Shown: positions 24,029 to 31,446 of the stretch, one piece after another
Layout of the letters: each line of letters begins with the position of its first letter
How positions within the stretch are numbered: the first letter of the stretch is position 1
DNA from: Saprospiraceae bacterium
GTDB lineage: Bacteria; Bacteroidota; Bacteroidia; Chitinophagales; Saprospiraceae
Assembly: GCA_020629845.1 (NCBI GenBank)
Contig: JAHDCQ010000012.1
Span: forward strand, 1 to 41,376
Direction: 5' to 3'
Length of the DNA: 41,376 nt
Program-made: the position numbers and the translations under genes
The notes under the pieces: generated by a model
Seen by the model: the letters and a program-made list of their open reading frames with translations, nothing else
What the model was told of the DNA's origin: nothing
Database searches by the model: none

Positions 24029-25576
24029 CTACGCCTGCACCTCCGCCTCCAACAGCACCGCCCCATCCATTTCTTTAGGCGCATCTAAGCCAAAGAGGGC
24101 TAAAATAGTCGGCGCGAGGTCGGCGAGTTTGCCATCTTTTAGCTGTACGCCATCAGCATCTTTAGTAACATAAATACACGGCACAGGGTTTTTGGTATGT
24201 GCAGTATGTGGCGTACCATCGGCATTTTGCATAAAGTCCGAATTGCCATGGTCAGCTATAATCAGTGTGTGATAGTCATGTCCTAAAGCGACTTCTACAA
24301 GCTGCTGCACACAGCCATCTACGGTAACGGCTGCCCGTTGCGCGGCATCAAAGTCGCCTGTATGTCCCACCATGTCCGTATTGGCATAGTTAAGGCAAAT
24401 AAAATCTGGCTGCGCTTCTTTGATACGCTTCACGATAGCAGCGGTGATGGGGTGCGCGCTCATTTCAGGCTGCAAATCATAGGTCGCTACCTTAGGCGAA
24501 GGAATCATAATGCGGCTTTCGCCCTCAAATTCCGCTTCACGCCCACCTGAGAAGAAGAAGGTCACATGCGGATATTTTTCTGTCTCCGCGATACGAACTT
24601 GGGTTTTGCCTGCATTGGCTAACACCTCGCCGAGGGTATTGGGGAGGTCATCTTTCGTGAAAAGTACGTCCACATTTTCATACGAATCATCGTAGCGCGT
24701 CATGGTCACGAAGCGCAGGGGGAGTTTTTGCATATCGTATTCTGGCATATCCGTTTGGCTGAGTACGGTCGTGATTTCGCGCGGTCTATCCGTACGGAAA
24801 TTGAAGAACAAAACTACATCATCTGCCTGTATGGTCGCTATTGGTTCGTCTTTTATATTCGTGCAAACGATAGGTTCTAGGAACTCATCGCTTTGCTCCG
24901 TTTGGTATCGCTGCTTGATGGTTTCGAGTGGCCAAGCCGTTGATTCTCCTTTGCCTTTTACCAGCAAATCATAGGCCAATTTGATGCGCTCCCAACGTTT
25001 ATCTCTATCCATCGCATAATAGCGTCCCACTACGGAAGCCAATTGCACATGTTGGCTTTCGATATGCTCTAGCACTTCTTCTAGATATTGCAAACCACCA
25101 TTTGGAGCGGTATCGCGCCCATCAGTGAAGGCATGAATGTAGACTTTCTCCAAGCCTTGCTCTTGCGTAATATCACACAATGCCTTTAGGTGTTCGATAT
25201 GCGAATGTACCCCGCCATCCGACACCAAGCCCATGAGATGCACTGCTTTATTGTTGGCTTTGGCATAGGCAAGTGCATCGAGCAACACTTGGTTTTTATG
25301 CAAGCTGCGTTCTTTAATCGCTTTATTGATGCGCGCCAATTCTTGATACACAATGCGCCCTGCACCAATATTCAAATGCCCAACTTCGGAATTGCCCATT
25401 TGTCCTGCTGGTAAGCCTACTTGCTCTCCATAGGTGATGAGTTCGGAGTTTGGATAATCCATGTAAAGACTATCCATGAAGGGCGTGTGGGCTTGAGCAA
25501 TGGCATCTACGGCGGGGCGTTGTCCGTGTCCCCAACCATCTAAAATAAGGAGCATTACGCGCTTTGCTTGCTTCAT
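24029..25576 (-). CDS. gpmI: 2,3-bisphosphoglycerate-independent phosphoglycerate mutase
   Basis: The glycolytic/gluconeogenic enzyme that interconverts 3- and 2-phosphoglycerate through a phosphoserine intermediate using two manganese ions. It is 515 residues, full family length. LLILDGWGHG holds the metal ligand D13, and GQMGNSEVGHLNIGAGR holds the catalytic serine S63. HAFTDGRDTAPNGG, GRYYAMDRDKRWER and NYANTDMVGHTG follow, and IIADHGNSDFM with HTAHTKNPVP forms the C-terminal metal site. Cytoplasmic. It is monocistronic, with a good -7 box about 30 bp upstream of the start codon. It is the only central-metabolism gene in the window. Confidence 0.97.
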   Translation of the reverse strand: MKQAKRVMLLILDGWGHGQRPAVDAIAQAHTPFMDSLYMDYPNSELITYGEQVGLPAGQMGNSEVGHLNIGAGRIVYQELARINKAIKERSLHKNQVLLDALAYAKANNKAVHLMGLVSDGGVHSHIEHLKALCDITQEQGLEKVYIHAFTDGRDTAPNGGLQYLEEVLEHIESQHVQLASVVGRYYAMDRDKRWERIKLAYDLLVKGKGESTAWPLETIKQRYQTEQSDEFLEPIVCTNIKDEPIATIQADDVVLFFNFRTDRPREITTVLSQTDMPEYDMQKLPLRFVTMTRYDDSYENVDVLFTKDDLPNTLGEVLANAGKTQVRIAETEKYPHVTFFFSGGREAEFEGESRIMIPSPKVATYDLQPEMSAHPITAAIVKRIKEAQPDFICLNYANTDMVGHTGDFDAAQRAAVTVDGCVQQLVEVALGHDYHTLIIADHGNSDFMQNADGTPHTAHTKNPVPCIYVTKDADGVQLKDGKLADLAPTILALFGLDAPKEMDGAVLLEAEVQA

Positions 25577-25607
25577 GTGACGATATTGTATAGTTCAAGA
25601 ATCGGCG

Positions 25608-25615
25608 CAAAAGTA
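25608..25615 (-). promoter_or_regulatory. -7 box of gpmI
   Basis: On the minus strand this reads TACTTTTG, a perfect TAnnTTTG match, placing transcription start about 25 nt upstream of the gpmI ATG. A clear TTTG -33 element was not seen; a TTTC is at about the right distance. Confidence 0.5.
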
Positions 25616-25683
25616 AGGAAAGAAAGTGTAGAAAGTAGTCTATTGATGATGGGCTTTTCCGAAGGCTAGAATATGTTTTATAT

Positions 25684-25771
25684 GGGCGTAGGATAAATTT
25701 CCCAAATCACATGATTTATCCCAATGGAACGTGTTCCATTGGACAGGAAAAGGAAAATTTGTCCTACACCC
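25684..25771. repeat. 88-bp nested palindromic element
   Basis: Outer arms of 17 nt (25684-25700 and 25755-25771) match at 15 of 17 positions. They enclose two perfect hairpins: AAATCA-CA-TGATTT (25704-25717) and CCAATGGAAC-GT-GTTCCATTGG (25721-25742). A compact MITE- or REP-like intergenic element between the divergent gpmI and DUF5686 genes. Confidence 0.65.
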
Positions 25772-25921
25772 GTTTTATACTGGGTAATTTCTTAAAAACA
25801 CAAAGCTCTTCTAATTCCACACAACCTATCCCCTCTTTTCCTCGTTTTTTAGTCGAGTAATGACCGTAGTTCGCCCAATTCTGACAACACGCATGCTTTT
25901 TTTACGGTTATTGTGACGAAT

Positions 25922-25977
25922 GTATTAAGTATCAAGTATTAGGTATTTAAACCGCACACTAGATTTTAACCTAATAC
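25922..25977. repeat. Seven-base repeat, GTATTAA family
   Basis: Units GTATTAA, GTATCAA, GTATTAG, GTATTTA at 25922-25949, with a single reverse-complement unit CTAATAC at 25971-25977. Same family as 14-48 and 21053-21087. Confidence 0.7.
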
Positions 25978-25978
25978 A

Positions 25979-25995
25979 AAGTTGCTCGGCAACTT
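25979..25995 (+). promoter_or_regulatory. Small perfect hairpin just before the DUF5686 start codon
   Basis: AAGTTGC-TCG-GCAACTT forms a 7-bp stem ending 14 nt before the ATG at 26010. A comparable GTCGC-GCA-GCGAC hairpin precedes the gene at 29743. A role in translation is possible but untested. Confidence 0.35.
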
Positions 25996-26009
25996 GAGTT
26001 AAAAAATCT

Positions 26010-28511
26010 ATGAAAAAGAATCTACAACGATTGTTTTTGGCATTCATGCTAATAAGTATAGCTGGAAATGTGCAAGCCCAACTCCTACGCGGTTTGGTGA
26101 CAGCAGCCGATACGGACGAAACACTCCCTGGCGTAAATGTGTATGTAGAAGGTACATCTCAAGGAACAGTAACGGATGAAAAGGGACTTTTTCGTATAGA
26201 ACTAGAAGGAGCAACTACACTTACCTTTAGTGCATTAGGCTATGAGTCGCAACAAATTCGCTATGCGCTAAAAAATGATACAACGGTACATGTCAAGTTA
26301 AAAACCGCTTCCTTAGACCTCAAAGAAGCCGTAGTAGAAGGCAAAAAAGAAAATGTCGGCAAAAAAATAATGAAGCGGGTCATCGCTAATAAAGACCAAG
26401 TGCTTACTAAAGACCTATCCTATAGCTGCGATTCGTACCTACGCACCAGCATGGAGAAATGGGTAGAAAAAAAGCCACGCGACACCACCGAAGTGGAAGA
26501 AGGCTGGCAACCTGCTTATTGGAATGAAAACTTTGCTCGACAGCATTTTCAAAAAGGAAAATACAAGCGACAAGTAAAGGCAGAACTCAAGCAAACAGGC
26601 GATAGCAACCTAAAGCGTTCGGGTTTGACGGGCGTAGATAGGGACTTTGCTGGCACAGGCAAATATACCCAATACAATCCGCTAGAATATTTCAGACAGC
26701 CTCAAGATGCGGTGATAGACATTTATGAAAATCAAGTCAATAATCCTTCGCTGACTGACCGACCTATTACGTCGCCTTTGAGTAGCGCAGCGGCTTTTGT
26801 GAATTATAAATATAAACTCACAGACATCAAGGAAATTGAAGGCGACACTTTTTATGTGATAAGCGTGGAGCCGCGTTTCAAGCAAGAGCCTTTGTTTTCA
26901 GGCACATTGGCAATACAAAAGGAAGGCTATTTACTAAAAGAAGCCGTTTTGAAACTGCCTTCAGGGGCATTGAATGCTGCGAAGGATTTCAAAATGGAAC
27001 TCGAATATGCACTGCTAGATGGGAAATATTGGCGACCTGTGCATCGAAAATTCACCTATTCGGCACGTACTAATGGCACGAAATACCAAGTGGAAACTTT
27101 AGCCCAAGACAGCAATTTTGAATTTAATCCCGAATTCAAAAAGAACTTTTTTAATAATGAAATTATCGTCTACGAAGCTAGTGCGCTAGAGCCTGACACA
27201 GCTTTTCTAAAAAATATGCGCCCTGAAAAACTGACAGCTAAACAACAAAAATTCCAATCAGAACAAGATAGTATTTGGCGATACCGACAAAGCCCTGAAT
27301 ACTACCGCATCCAAGATTCTATTTACAATGATAACAGCATCATTGACTTCCTTTTTGAAGGTATTGGTTGGAAGCGACGTGAAAAAGGCATCACACTCTA
27401 TTTTGACCCTTTATTGGAGACGATTCAGCCTTTTGGTGTGGGTGGTTATCGGCAAAAGTTTGGAGCTTCCATCACGAAAGAATTTCTATCCTCAAACCTT
27501 TTGTATGTAGGTGGTAATGTAAGCTATGGCTTCAAAAATGATGATTGGAAAGGCGACATTAACGTAGGCTATACCTATCTGCCGCGCAAGTTTGCACGCT
27601 TCTATGGCAATGTCGGAAATACTTACGAACTCATCACGCTGAACCAATCCATTGAAGGCATTTTTAGTAGAAGTAATTTTATTCAGAATAAGAATTTTGG
27701 CTTTGGGCATTCTTTTGAAATCACCAATGGCATCTACTTGACCACCGATTTTGAATATGCCGATAAGCAATCTATTGAAGGCGTTGAACTTGCCAATTGG
27801 TCGAATGAACTCTTTGGCGACCTCAACGCGCCGGTGGAATTTGACCGCTATCGCGGCTTATTTCTGAATGTGGAAATGATGTTCAAATTCAAGCAGCAAT
27901 ACATCACACGCGGACGCAAGAAAATCGTACTCGGTACGCGCTATCCTACCCTCAAACTGATTTATCGGAAAGGTGTCCCCAATATCGGCAATTCCGAAGT
28001 AGACTTTGACCAAATCGAATTCAACCTCTATCAAAAAACACTCCCAATGCGCTATGGCAGTACCAATTGGAATGTGAAAGCAGGTAGCTTCTTCAATAAT
28101 CGCAATCTGCGCGAGCTGGAGTATCGCTTTTTCCGAGGCTCGGATAGATTTTTATTCTCCGACCCGCTTAATAATATGCAACTCCTCGGCCCGACGCTTT
28201 CCACGCCCAATCCTTATTTTTATGGGGCAGTGATTCATCATTTCGATGGCTTCTTTTTGGATAAAGTGCCTTTATTGAATCGCTTGCAAATGGAATTGCT
28301 CGGCGGCGCGGCAGTCCTCAGCATTCCTGACCAAAATTTTACCCATGCTGAATTTTATGCAGGCATTGGAAAGAAATTTCGCCTATTTGGAGAGACCGTA
28401 CAAATCGCGCTTTATGGCGTAACGGCAGATAATAATCTAGAACGGGCGGATATTACCTATAAGATTGGCTTTAATTTTTATAATGCCTTTAGTCAGGAGT
28501 GGTTGTATTGA
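26010..28511 (+). CDS. DUF5686 protein with N-terminal carboxypeptidase-regulatory domain
   Basis: An 833-residue envelope protein with a signal peptide (about 1-23, ending NVQAQ). Residues about 25-110 are a CarboxypepD_reg-like beta domain (RGLVTAADTDETLPGVNVYVEGT, VTDEKGLFRIEL, LTFSALGYESQQ), as found at the N-terminus of many Bacteroidota outer-membrane proteins. The remainder matches the DUF5686 type: a helical middle part with KKIMKRVIANKD, then a long stretch of alternating strands consistent with an outer-membrane barrel, ending in an aromatic residue (QEWLY). Function of the family is unknown. There is no T9SS sorting domain. Monocistronic, preceded by several repeat elements and followed by a four-hairpin element. 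Confidence 0.85.
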   Translation: MKKNLQRLFLAFMLISIAGNVQAQLLRGLVTAADTDETLPGVNVYVEGTSQGTVTDEKGLFRIELEGATTLTFSALGYESQQIRYALKNDTTVHVKLKTASLDLKEAVVEGKKENVGKKIMKRVIANKDQVLTKDLSYSCDSYLRTSMEKWVEKKPRDTTEVEEGWQPAYWNENFARQHFQKGKYKRQVKAELKQTGDSNLKRSGLTGVDRDFAGTGKYTQYNPLEYFRQPQDAVIDIYENQVNNPSLTDRPITSPLSSAAAFVNYKYKLTDIKEIEGDTFYVISVEPRFKQEPLFSGTLAIQKEGYLLKEAVLKLPSGALNAAKDFKMELEYALLDGKYWRPVHRKFTYSARTNGTKYQVETLAQDSNFEFNPEFKKNFFNNEIIVYEASALEPDTAFLKNMRPEKLTAKQQKFQSEQDSIWRYRQSPEYYRIQDSIYNDNSIIDFLFEGIGWKRREKGITLYFDPLLETIQPFGVGGYRQKFGASITKEFLSSNLLYVGGNVSYGFKNDDWKGDINVGYTYLPRKFARFYGNVGNTYELITLNQSIEGIFSRSNFIQNKNFGFGHSFEITNGIYLTTDFEYADKQSIEGVELANWSNELFGDLNAPVEFDRYRGLFLNVEMMFKFKQQYITRGRKKIVLGTRYPTLKLIYRKGVPNIGNSEVDFDQIEFNLYQKTLPMRYGSTNWNVKAGSFFNNRNLRELEYRFFRGSDRFLFSDPLNNMQLLGPTLSTPNPYFYGAVIHHFDGFFLDKVPLLNRLQMELLGGAAVLSIPDQNFTHAEFYAGIGKKFRLFGETVQIALYGVTADNNLERADITYKIGFNFYNAFSQEWLY

Positions 28512-28569
28512 TGCGTATGCTAGTCATTTGATGAAGATAAAAAAATTAAACGTCCTATGTTTTCCCTTG

Positions 28570-28694
28570 CCCCGATTTTCAAATCGGGGATTTAAAAAGA
28601 GAGAATCTGGGCTTTCAAGCCCTAACAGAGACGCGGTTAGTGGCTAAAGTCCACTTAAGCTTTTTTCTTCAAACCCCGCCCTAAAGTGCGGGGC
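28570..28694. repeat. Four-hairpin nested element (REP/BIME-like)
   Basis: Hairpins: CCCCGATTT-TC-AAATCGGGG (28570-28589), GGGCTT-TC-AAGCCC (28609-28622), AGTGG-CTAAAGT-CCACT (28639-28655) and CCCCGC-CCTAAAGT-GCGGGG (28674-28693). The first and last units are inverted relatives (TTGCCCCG outside, CGGGGCAA at the far end), as are the two inner ones, giving an a-b-b'-a' layout. It fills the gap between the convergent DUF5686 and deacetylase genes. Confidence 0.7.
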
Positions 28695-28736
28695 AATAGA
28701 TGGGATGCTTTATTTTTTTAGTGCATAATATGGCTG

Positions 28737-29489
28737 CTACTGAAATGCTTGAAACACCAACTCTTTCCCCTGCAACGCATTCAAAATCGCGGGCATAAGA
28801 TGCGCCGTTTCTTTATGGTCATGGACTAAAATAATTTCGTCCGAAGGACTTTGTAGCCAAATAGAAGATTCCTCCACATCACCACGCAAATCAGGCGGTA
28901 CAGCACTATCCATACGCTCCAATACCTGTGGCAACGCACGTACGCCCAAGCTCGGACGACGCTGCATCACCGACCATTCCATTACATCGTATGTCCAATG
29001 CCAATCTACATCTTTGCCTAAATTTTGTTGATAATAATTGTAACGCACGCCTTCCCAAGTGGGTTGCGTATAGCCGAGTCCGCGAAGTAAGGTTTGAATA
29101 ATTTGTGAGCGCAATGCACCTTTCGGCTTCAAGGCTTTGAAGATATGTCCTTTTCTGCCGTCTCCTTTATCGCCATAAGGGAAGCGGAAGCATTTCATAG
29201 GTCGTGCTACGCCTGCTTCTTGGTAGAGCGCATCCAGTAATTCATCCGTACGCTGAATTTCTGTGAAGGCTTGTTCTATAGATAGCTTAGAAAAATGCGG
29301 ATGCGACCAGGAATGATTGCCCAAGACAAATCCTTCTCGAATTGCCCGAATTGCGAACTGTGGATAGCGTTCCAAATTTTGCCCAATACAAAAAAAGACC
29401 GCAGGTATGCCGCATTCTTGCAATAAATCAATCAAATCACCCATTTTTTCAGAGGGCGAATCGTCTATGGTGAGATAGGCGTTTTTCAT
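28737..29489 (-). CDS. Polysaccharide deacetylase family protein (NodB homology)
   Basis: A carbohydrate-esterase-4-type enzyme of 250 residues. Motif 1 is YLTIDDSPS (D9, D10), with the usual F replaced by I. Motif 2 is GNHSWSHPHFSKLS, supplying the metal-binding histidines H59 and H63. CFRFPYGDKG is motif 3. ILVHDH near the C-terminus corresponds to the motif with the catalytic histidine. Expected reaction is removal of N-acetyl groups from a sugar polymer such as peptidoglycan or exopolysaccharide. No signal peptide is visible, unlike many family members, so it may be cytoplasmic or exported by another route. On the minus strand TATCTTCG ends only 4 nt before the ATG, suggesting a very short or absent leader. 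Confidence 0.88.
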   Translation of the reverse strand: MKNAYLTIDDSPSEKMGDLIDLLQECGIPAVFFCIGQNLERYPQFAIRAIREGFVLGNHSWSHPHFSKLSIEQAFTEIQRTDELLDALYQEAGVARPMKCFRFPYGDKGDGRKGHIFKALKPKGALRSQIIQTLLRGLGYTQPTWEGVRYNYYQQNLGKDVDWHWTYDVMEWSVMQRRPSLGVRALPQVLERMDSAVPPDLRGDVEESSIWLQSPSDEIILVHDHKETAHLMPAILNALQGKELVFQAFQ

Positions 29490-29493
29490 CCGA

Positions 29494-29510
29494 CGAAGAT
29501 AAGTATATTT
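29494..29510. promoter_or_regulatory. Back-to-back candidate -7 boxes
   Basis: Minus strand 29501-29494 reads TATCTTCG (for the deacetylase). Plus strand 29503-29510 reads TATATTTG, an exact TAnnTTTG match that could drive the gene at 29743 with a leader of about 225 nt made of nested repeat hairpins. Confidence 0.35.
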
Positions 29511-29527
29511 GCAGGGATTTTTGATTC

Positions 29528-29735
29528 GGTCTTTGGGAGTTTGTCTTTAGAAAAATTTAAAATGTCTACAATTCAAAATTTAGCAAATCATAAATCAAAT
29601 AAATCTTCTATCTGAAATCATACATCTGCCACATCTTAATAGATATATGATTGAAGAACTATTTGATTTCAGATTTATGATTTTTTACTAAATACTAAAA
29701 GTCGCGCAGCGACGCACCAAAGACTAAAAAAACTT
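29528..29735. repeat. Nested seven-base repeat arms of two different families
   Basis: Outer left arm: GGTCTTT, GGGAGTT, TGTCTTT (29528-29548), with a partial partner CCAAAGACTAAA near 29717-29728. Inside it are AAATCAT, AAATCAA (29585-29598) paired with TTGATTT, CAGATTT, ATGATTT (29663-29683). A perfect GTCGC-GCA-GCGAC hairpin is at 29701-29713. Two unrelated families are thus nested in one gap. Confidence 0.65.
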
Positions 29736-29742
29736 CTCAAAC

Positions 29743-30150
29743 ATGGGAGTAATAAAATGGCTCAATAGTAGTACACGCAAAAACTGGCATTCCGTAGTCT
29801 TAAGCGTGATTATGGGCATCGTGATGGGCTTAATGATTATACCAAGCACACGCATGCTCACGAATGCTGCCCCCGTAAAAAGCTACGTATTCGAGGGCGT
29901 GGTAATGGATGAAGATAATCGTCCAATTTCAGGGGCATCGGTGCTGATTAATCGCGTAGGGTCTACCAAATCTGGCTCGGATGGAACGTTTATAATTCAG
30001 GAGCGACGCGGTATCGGTACGGCATTAAATGTAGGGGATAATCTCAAAATTATCGTAAGCTCAAAAGGCTACGAAACCGATGAACAAGCCTTCGAACTCA
30101 CCGAATCGAAGATGCAAACGATGAAGTTTGTGTTATATAAAATTAACTAG
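29743..30150 (+). CDS. Small membrane protein with carboxypeptidase-regulatory-like domain
   Basis: A 135-residue protein. The first ~17 residues are basic and polar (MGVIKWLNSSTRKNWHS) and a hydrophobic helix covers about 18-37 (VVLSVIMGIVMGLMIIPS). The rest is a single CarboxypepD_reg-like beta sandwich from about 45: YVFEGVVMDEDNRPISGASVLINR, KSGSDGTFII, LKIIVSSKGYETDEQAFEL. It is probably anchored in the inner membrane with the domain in the periplasm. The partner is unknown. It precedes, 79 bp upstream, a second protein with the same type of domain on the same strand; a repeat hairpin separates them and begins on the last base of this gene's stop codon. Confidence 0.75.
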   Translation: MGVIKWLNSSTRKNWHSVVLSVIMGIVMGLMIIPSTRMLTNAAPVKSYVFEGVVMDEDNRPISGASVLINRVGSTKSGSDGTFIIQERRGIGTALNVGDNLKIIVSSKGYETDEQAFELTESKMQTMKFVLYKIN

Positions 30151-30223
30151 GTCTTTAGGAGTTAGTCTTTGGTCTTTAGCTACCTTCTAAAGACCAAAGA
30201 CCAGTAGCTAAAGACATAAAAAT
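30150..30223. repeat. Facing seven-base arms, GGTCTTT / AAAGACC family
   Basis: Left arm: GGTCTTT, AGGAGTT, AGTCTTT, GGTCTTT, AGCTACC (30150-30184). Right arm: AAAGACC, AAAGACC, AGTAGCT, AAAGACA (30189-30216). A perfect 13-bp core stem joins 30165-30177 and 30189-30201, and an 8-bp outer stem joins 30151-30158 and 30208-30215. It starts on the last base of a stop codon and ends 7 nt before the next start. Confidence 0.88.
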
Positions 30224-30229
30224 AAGACA

Positions 30230-31252
30230 ATGAAATACATCATTTTTCTACTATTGGTGCTGCCTATAATAGTGGTAGGGCAGACGTGTACGGTGGAAGG
30301 GACTATCGTGGATTCTAAGGATAAAGGTATCAGTAATGTGCGCGTGAAAATCGGAAGTTCGATTGCGGTATATACGAATGGCAATGGCGAATTTTCGACT
30401 AAACTGTCGCTTAAAAACCACTTGAATACGCGGGTCAAGGTCTCGGCTTCACGAAGAGGTTATGTGAGCTATAATGACAATAACTTGATTGTTACGAGCG
30501 ATGACAATATCGTATTGCCGAAAATCGTACTCTTGCGTGAGGGCGAAGAACTCAATCCTGACGCGACTAGCACGATTAATGACAATGGCGATTTAATCAA
30601 AAAAAATGATGACTTAATCAATACGAATCAAGACATCATTACAGATAATATGGGCAGTTTTGCCACGCAATATCAGCGCGAAATTCGAGAGATGGAATAT
30701 ACTATTTCACAACTGGATAAGGAAGTGCGCGACATCAGCGAACGCATCCAAAACCTAAGCGAAGAACTGACCCAAGAACGCGATAAAGACCGCTTCCTTT
30801 CGGATTTATTGGAGACAGAGCAAGCAATTATTGCGAAGCAAGAAAATATCATTACAAGTCAGGCGGGTTTGATTCAGGCATTGAGTGTGCAATCGGCAAA
30901 AGGCATTGCTTTGGAGAATGCTAGAGTAGCCTATGAGGATAACAACACACTAGAAATTTCTTTTCAGTTTAAGGATGCTTTTGGCAATCGTCCACAGCCT
31001 ACTGACCCGCAATTGATTAGTGTGGAAGTGCATCAATTGCTCGGCAAAAGCCGCACAAAACGCCTACTACACACGCCCGAAGATGGACAGCTCGAAAGCA
31101 GCCGCCTCCGCGAACGCTTGGATATTTCGCGCTTAAATACAGTACGTTTTATGAGTCCGAATGCTTTTAAGAAAAAGTATCGTAAGAAAGGCTATATCGT
31201 TTATTTTTATCTGGGAGAGACTTTGCTAGGCGTGCAGGGCTATCGGCTTTGA
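30230..31252 (+). CDS. Secreted protein: carboxypeptidase-regulatory domain, coiled coil, beta domain
   Basis: A 340-residue protein with a signal peptide (about 1-17, ending VVGQ). Residues about 18-105 are a CarboxypepD_reg-like domain (CTVEGTIVDSKDKGISNVRVKIG, YTNGNGEFSTKL). Residues about 135-215 form a coiled coil (YQREIREMEYTISQLDKEV, ISERIQNLSEELTQERDKD, LLETEQAIIAKQENII). Residues about 230-340 form a compact domain with LENARVAYEDNNTLEISFQFKDAFGN and ending YFYLGETLLGVQGYRL. No family was recognised for the last part. It resembles a periplasmic oligomeric scaffold. It is transcribed in the same direction as the small membrane protein upstream, which has a similar beta domain; the two may act together. 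Confidence 0.7.
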   Translation: MKYIIFLLLVLPIIVVGQTCTVEGTIVDSKDKGISNVRVKIGSSIAVYTNGNGEFSTKLSLKNHLNTRVKVSASRRGYVSYNDNNLIVTSDDNIVLPKIVLLREGEELNPDATSTINDNGDLIKKNDDLINTNQDIITDNMGSFATQYQREIREMEYTISQLDKEVRDISERIQNLSEELTQERDKDRFLSDLLETEQAIIAKQENIITSQAGLIQALSVQSAKGIALENARVAYEDNNTLEISFQFKDAFGNRPQPTDPQLISVEVHQLLGKSRTKRLLHTPEDGQLESSRLRERLDISRLNTVRFMSPNAFKKKYRKKGYIVYFYLGETLLGVQGYRL

Positions 31253-31340
31253 TAGTTGAATGCGGAGGTTCAGCGTATTCAAATCGAGTAGGTTAAAGTA
31301 AAGCCATTTTTAGCCTTATTTTTACTACTTGTAAATCAAA

Positions 31341-31371
31341 AAGGTCGAAGATATAAACCATCTTCGACCTT
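31341..31371 (-). terminator. Strong terminator hairpin between convergent genes
   Basis: Perfect 12-bp stem AAGGTCGAAGAT (31341-31352) with ATCTTCGACCTT (31360-31371), 7-nt loop. On the minus strand it is followed by TTTTGATTT, a fair T tract, so it mainly serves the M36 peptidase gene; it may work for the plus strand too. Confidence 0.85.
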
Positions 31372-31446
31372 CTATATATAAAAAACTAAAAGCCTTGAGG
31401 CACTAGCTTGAAACCAGTGACCCCAAGTGCATATAGTCATGTTGCC

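Noticed and set aside
28465-28647. 60-codon ORF overlapping the end of the DUF5686 gene
   Set aside because: It overlaps a well-supported gene and runs into the four-hairpin repeat.
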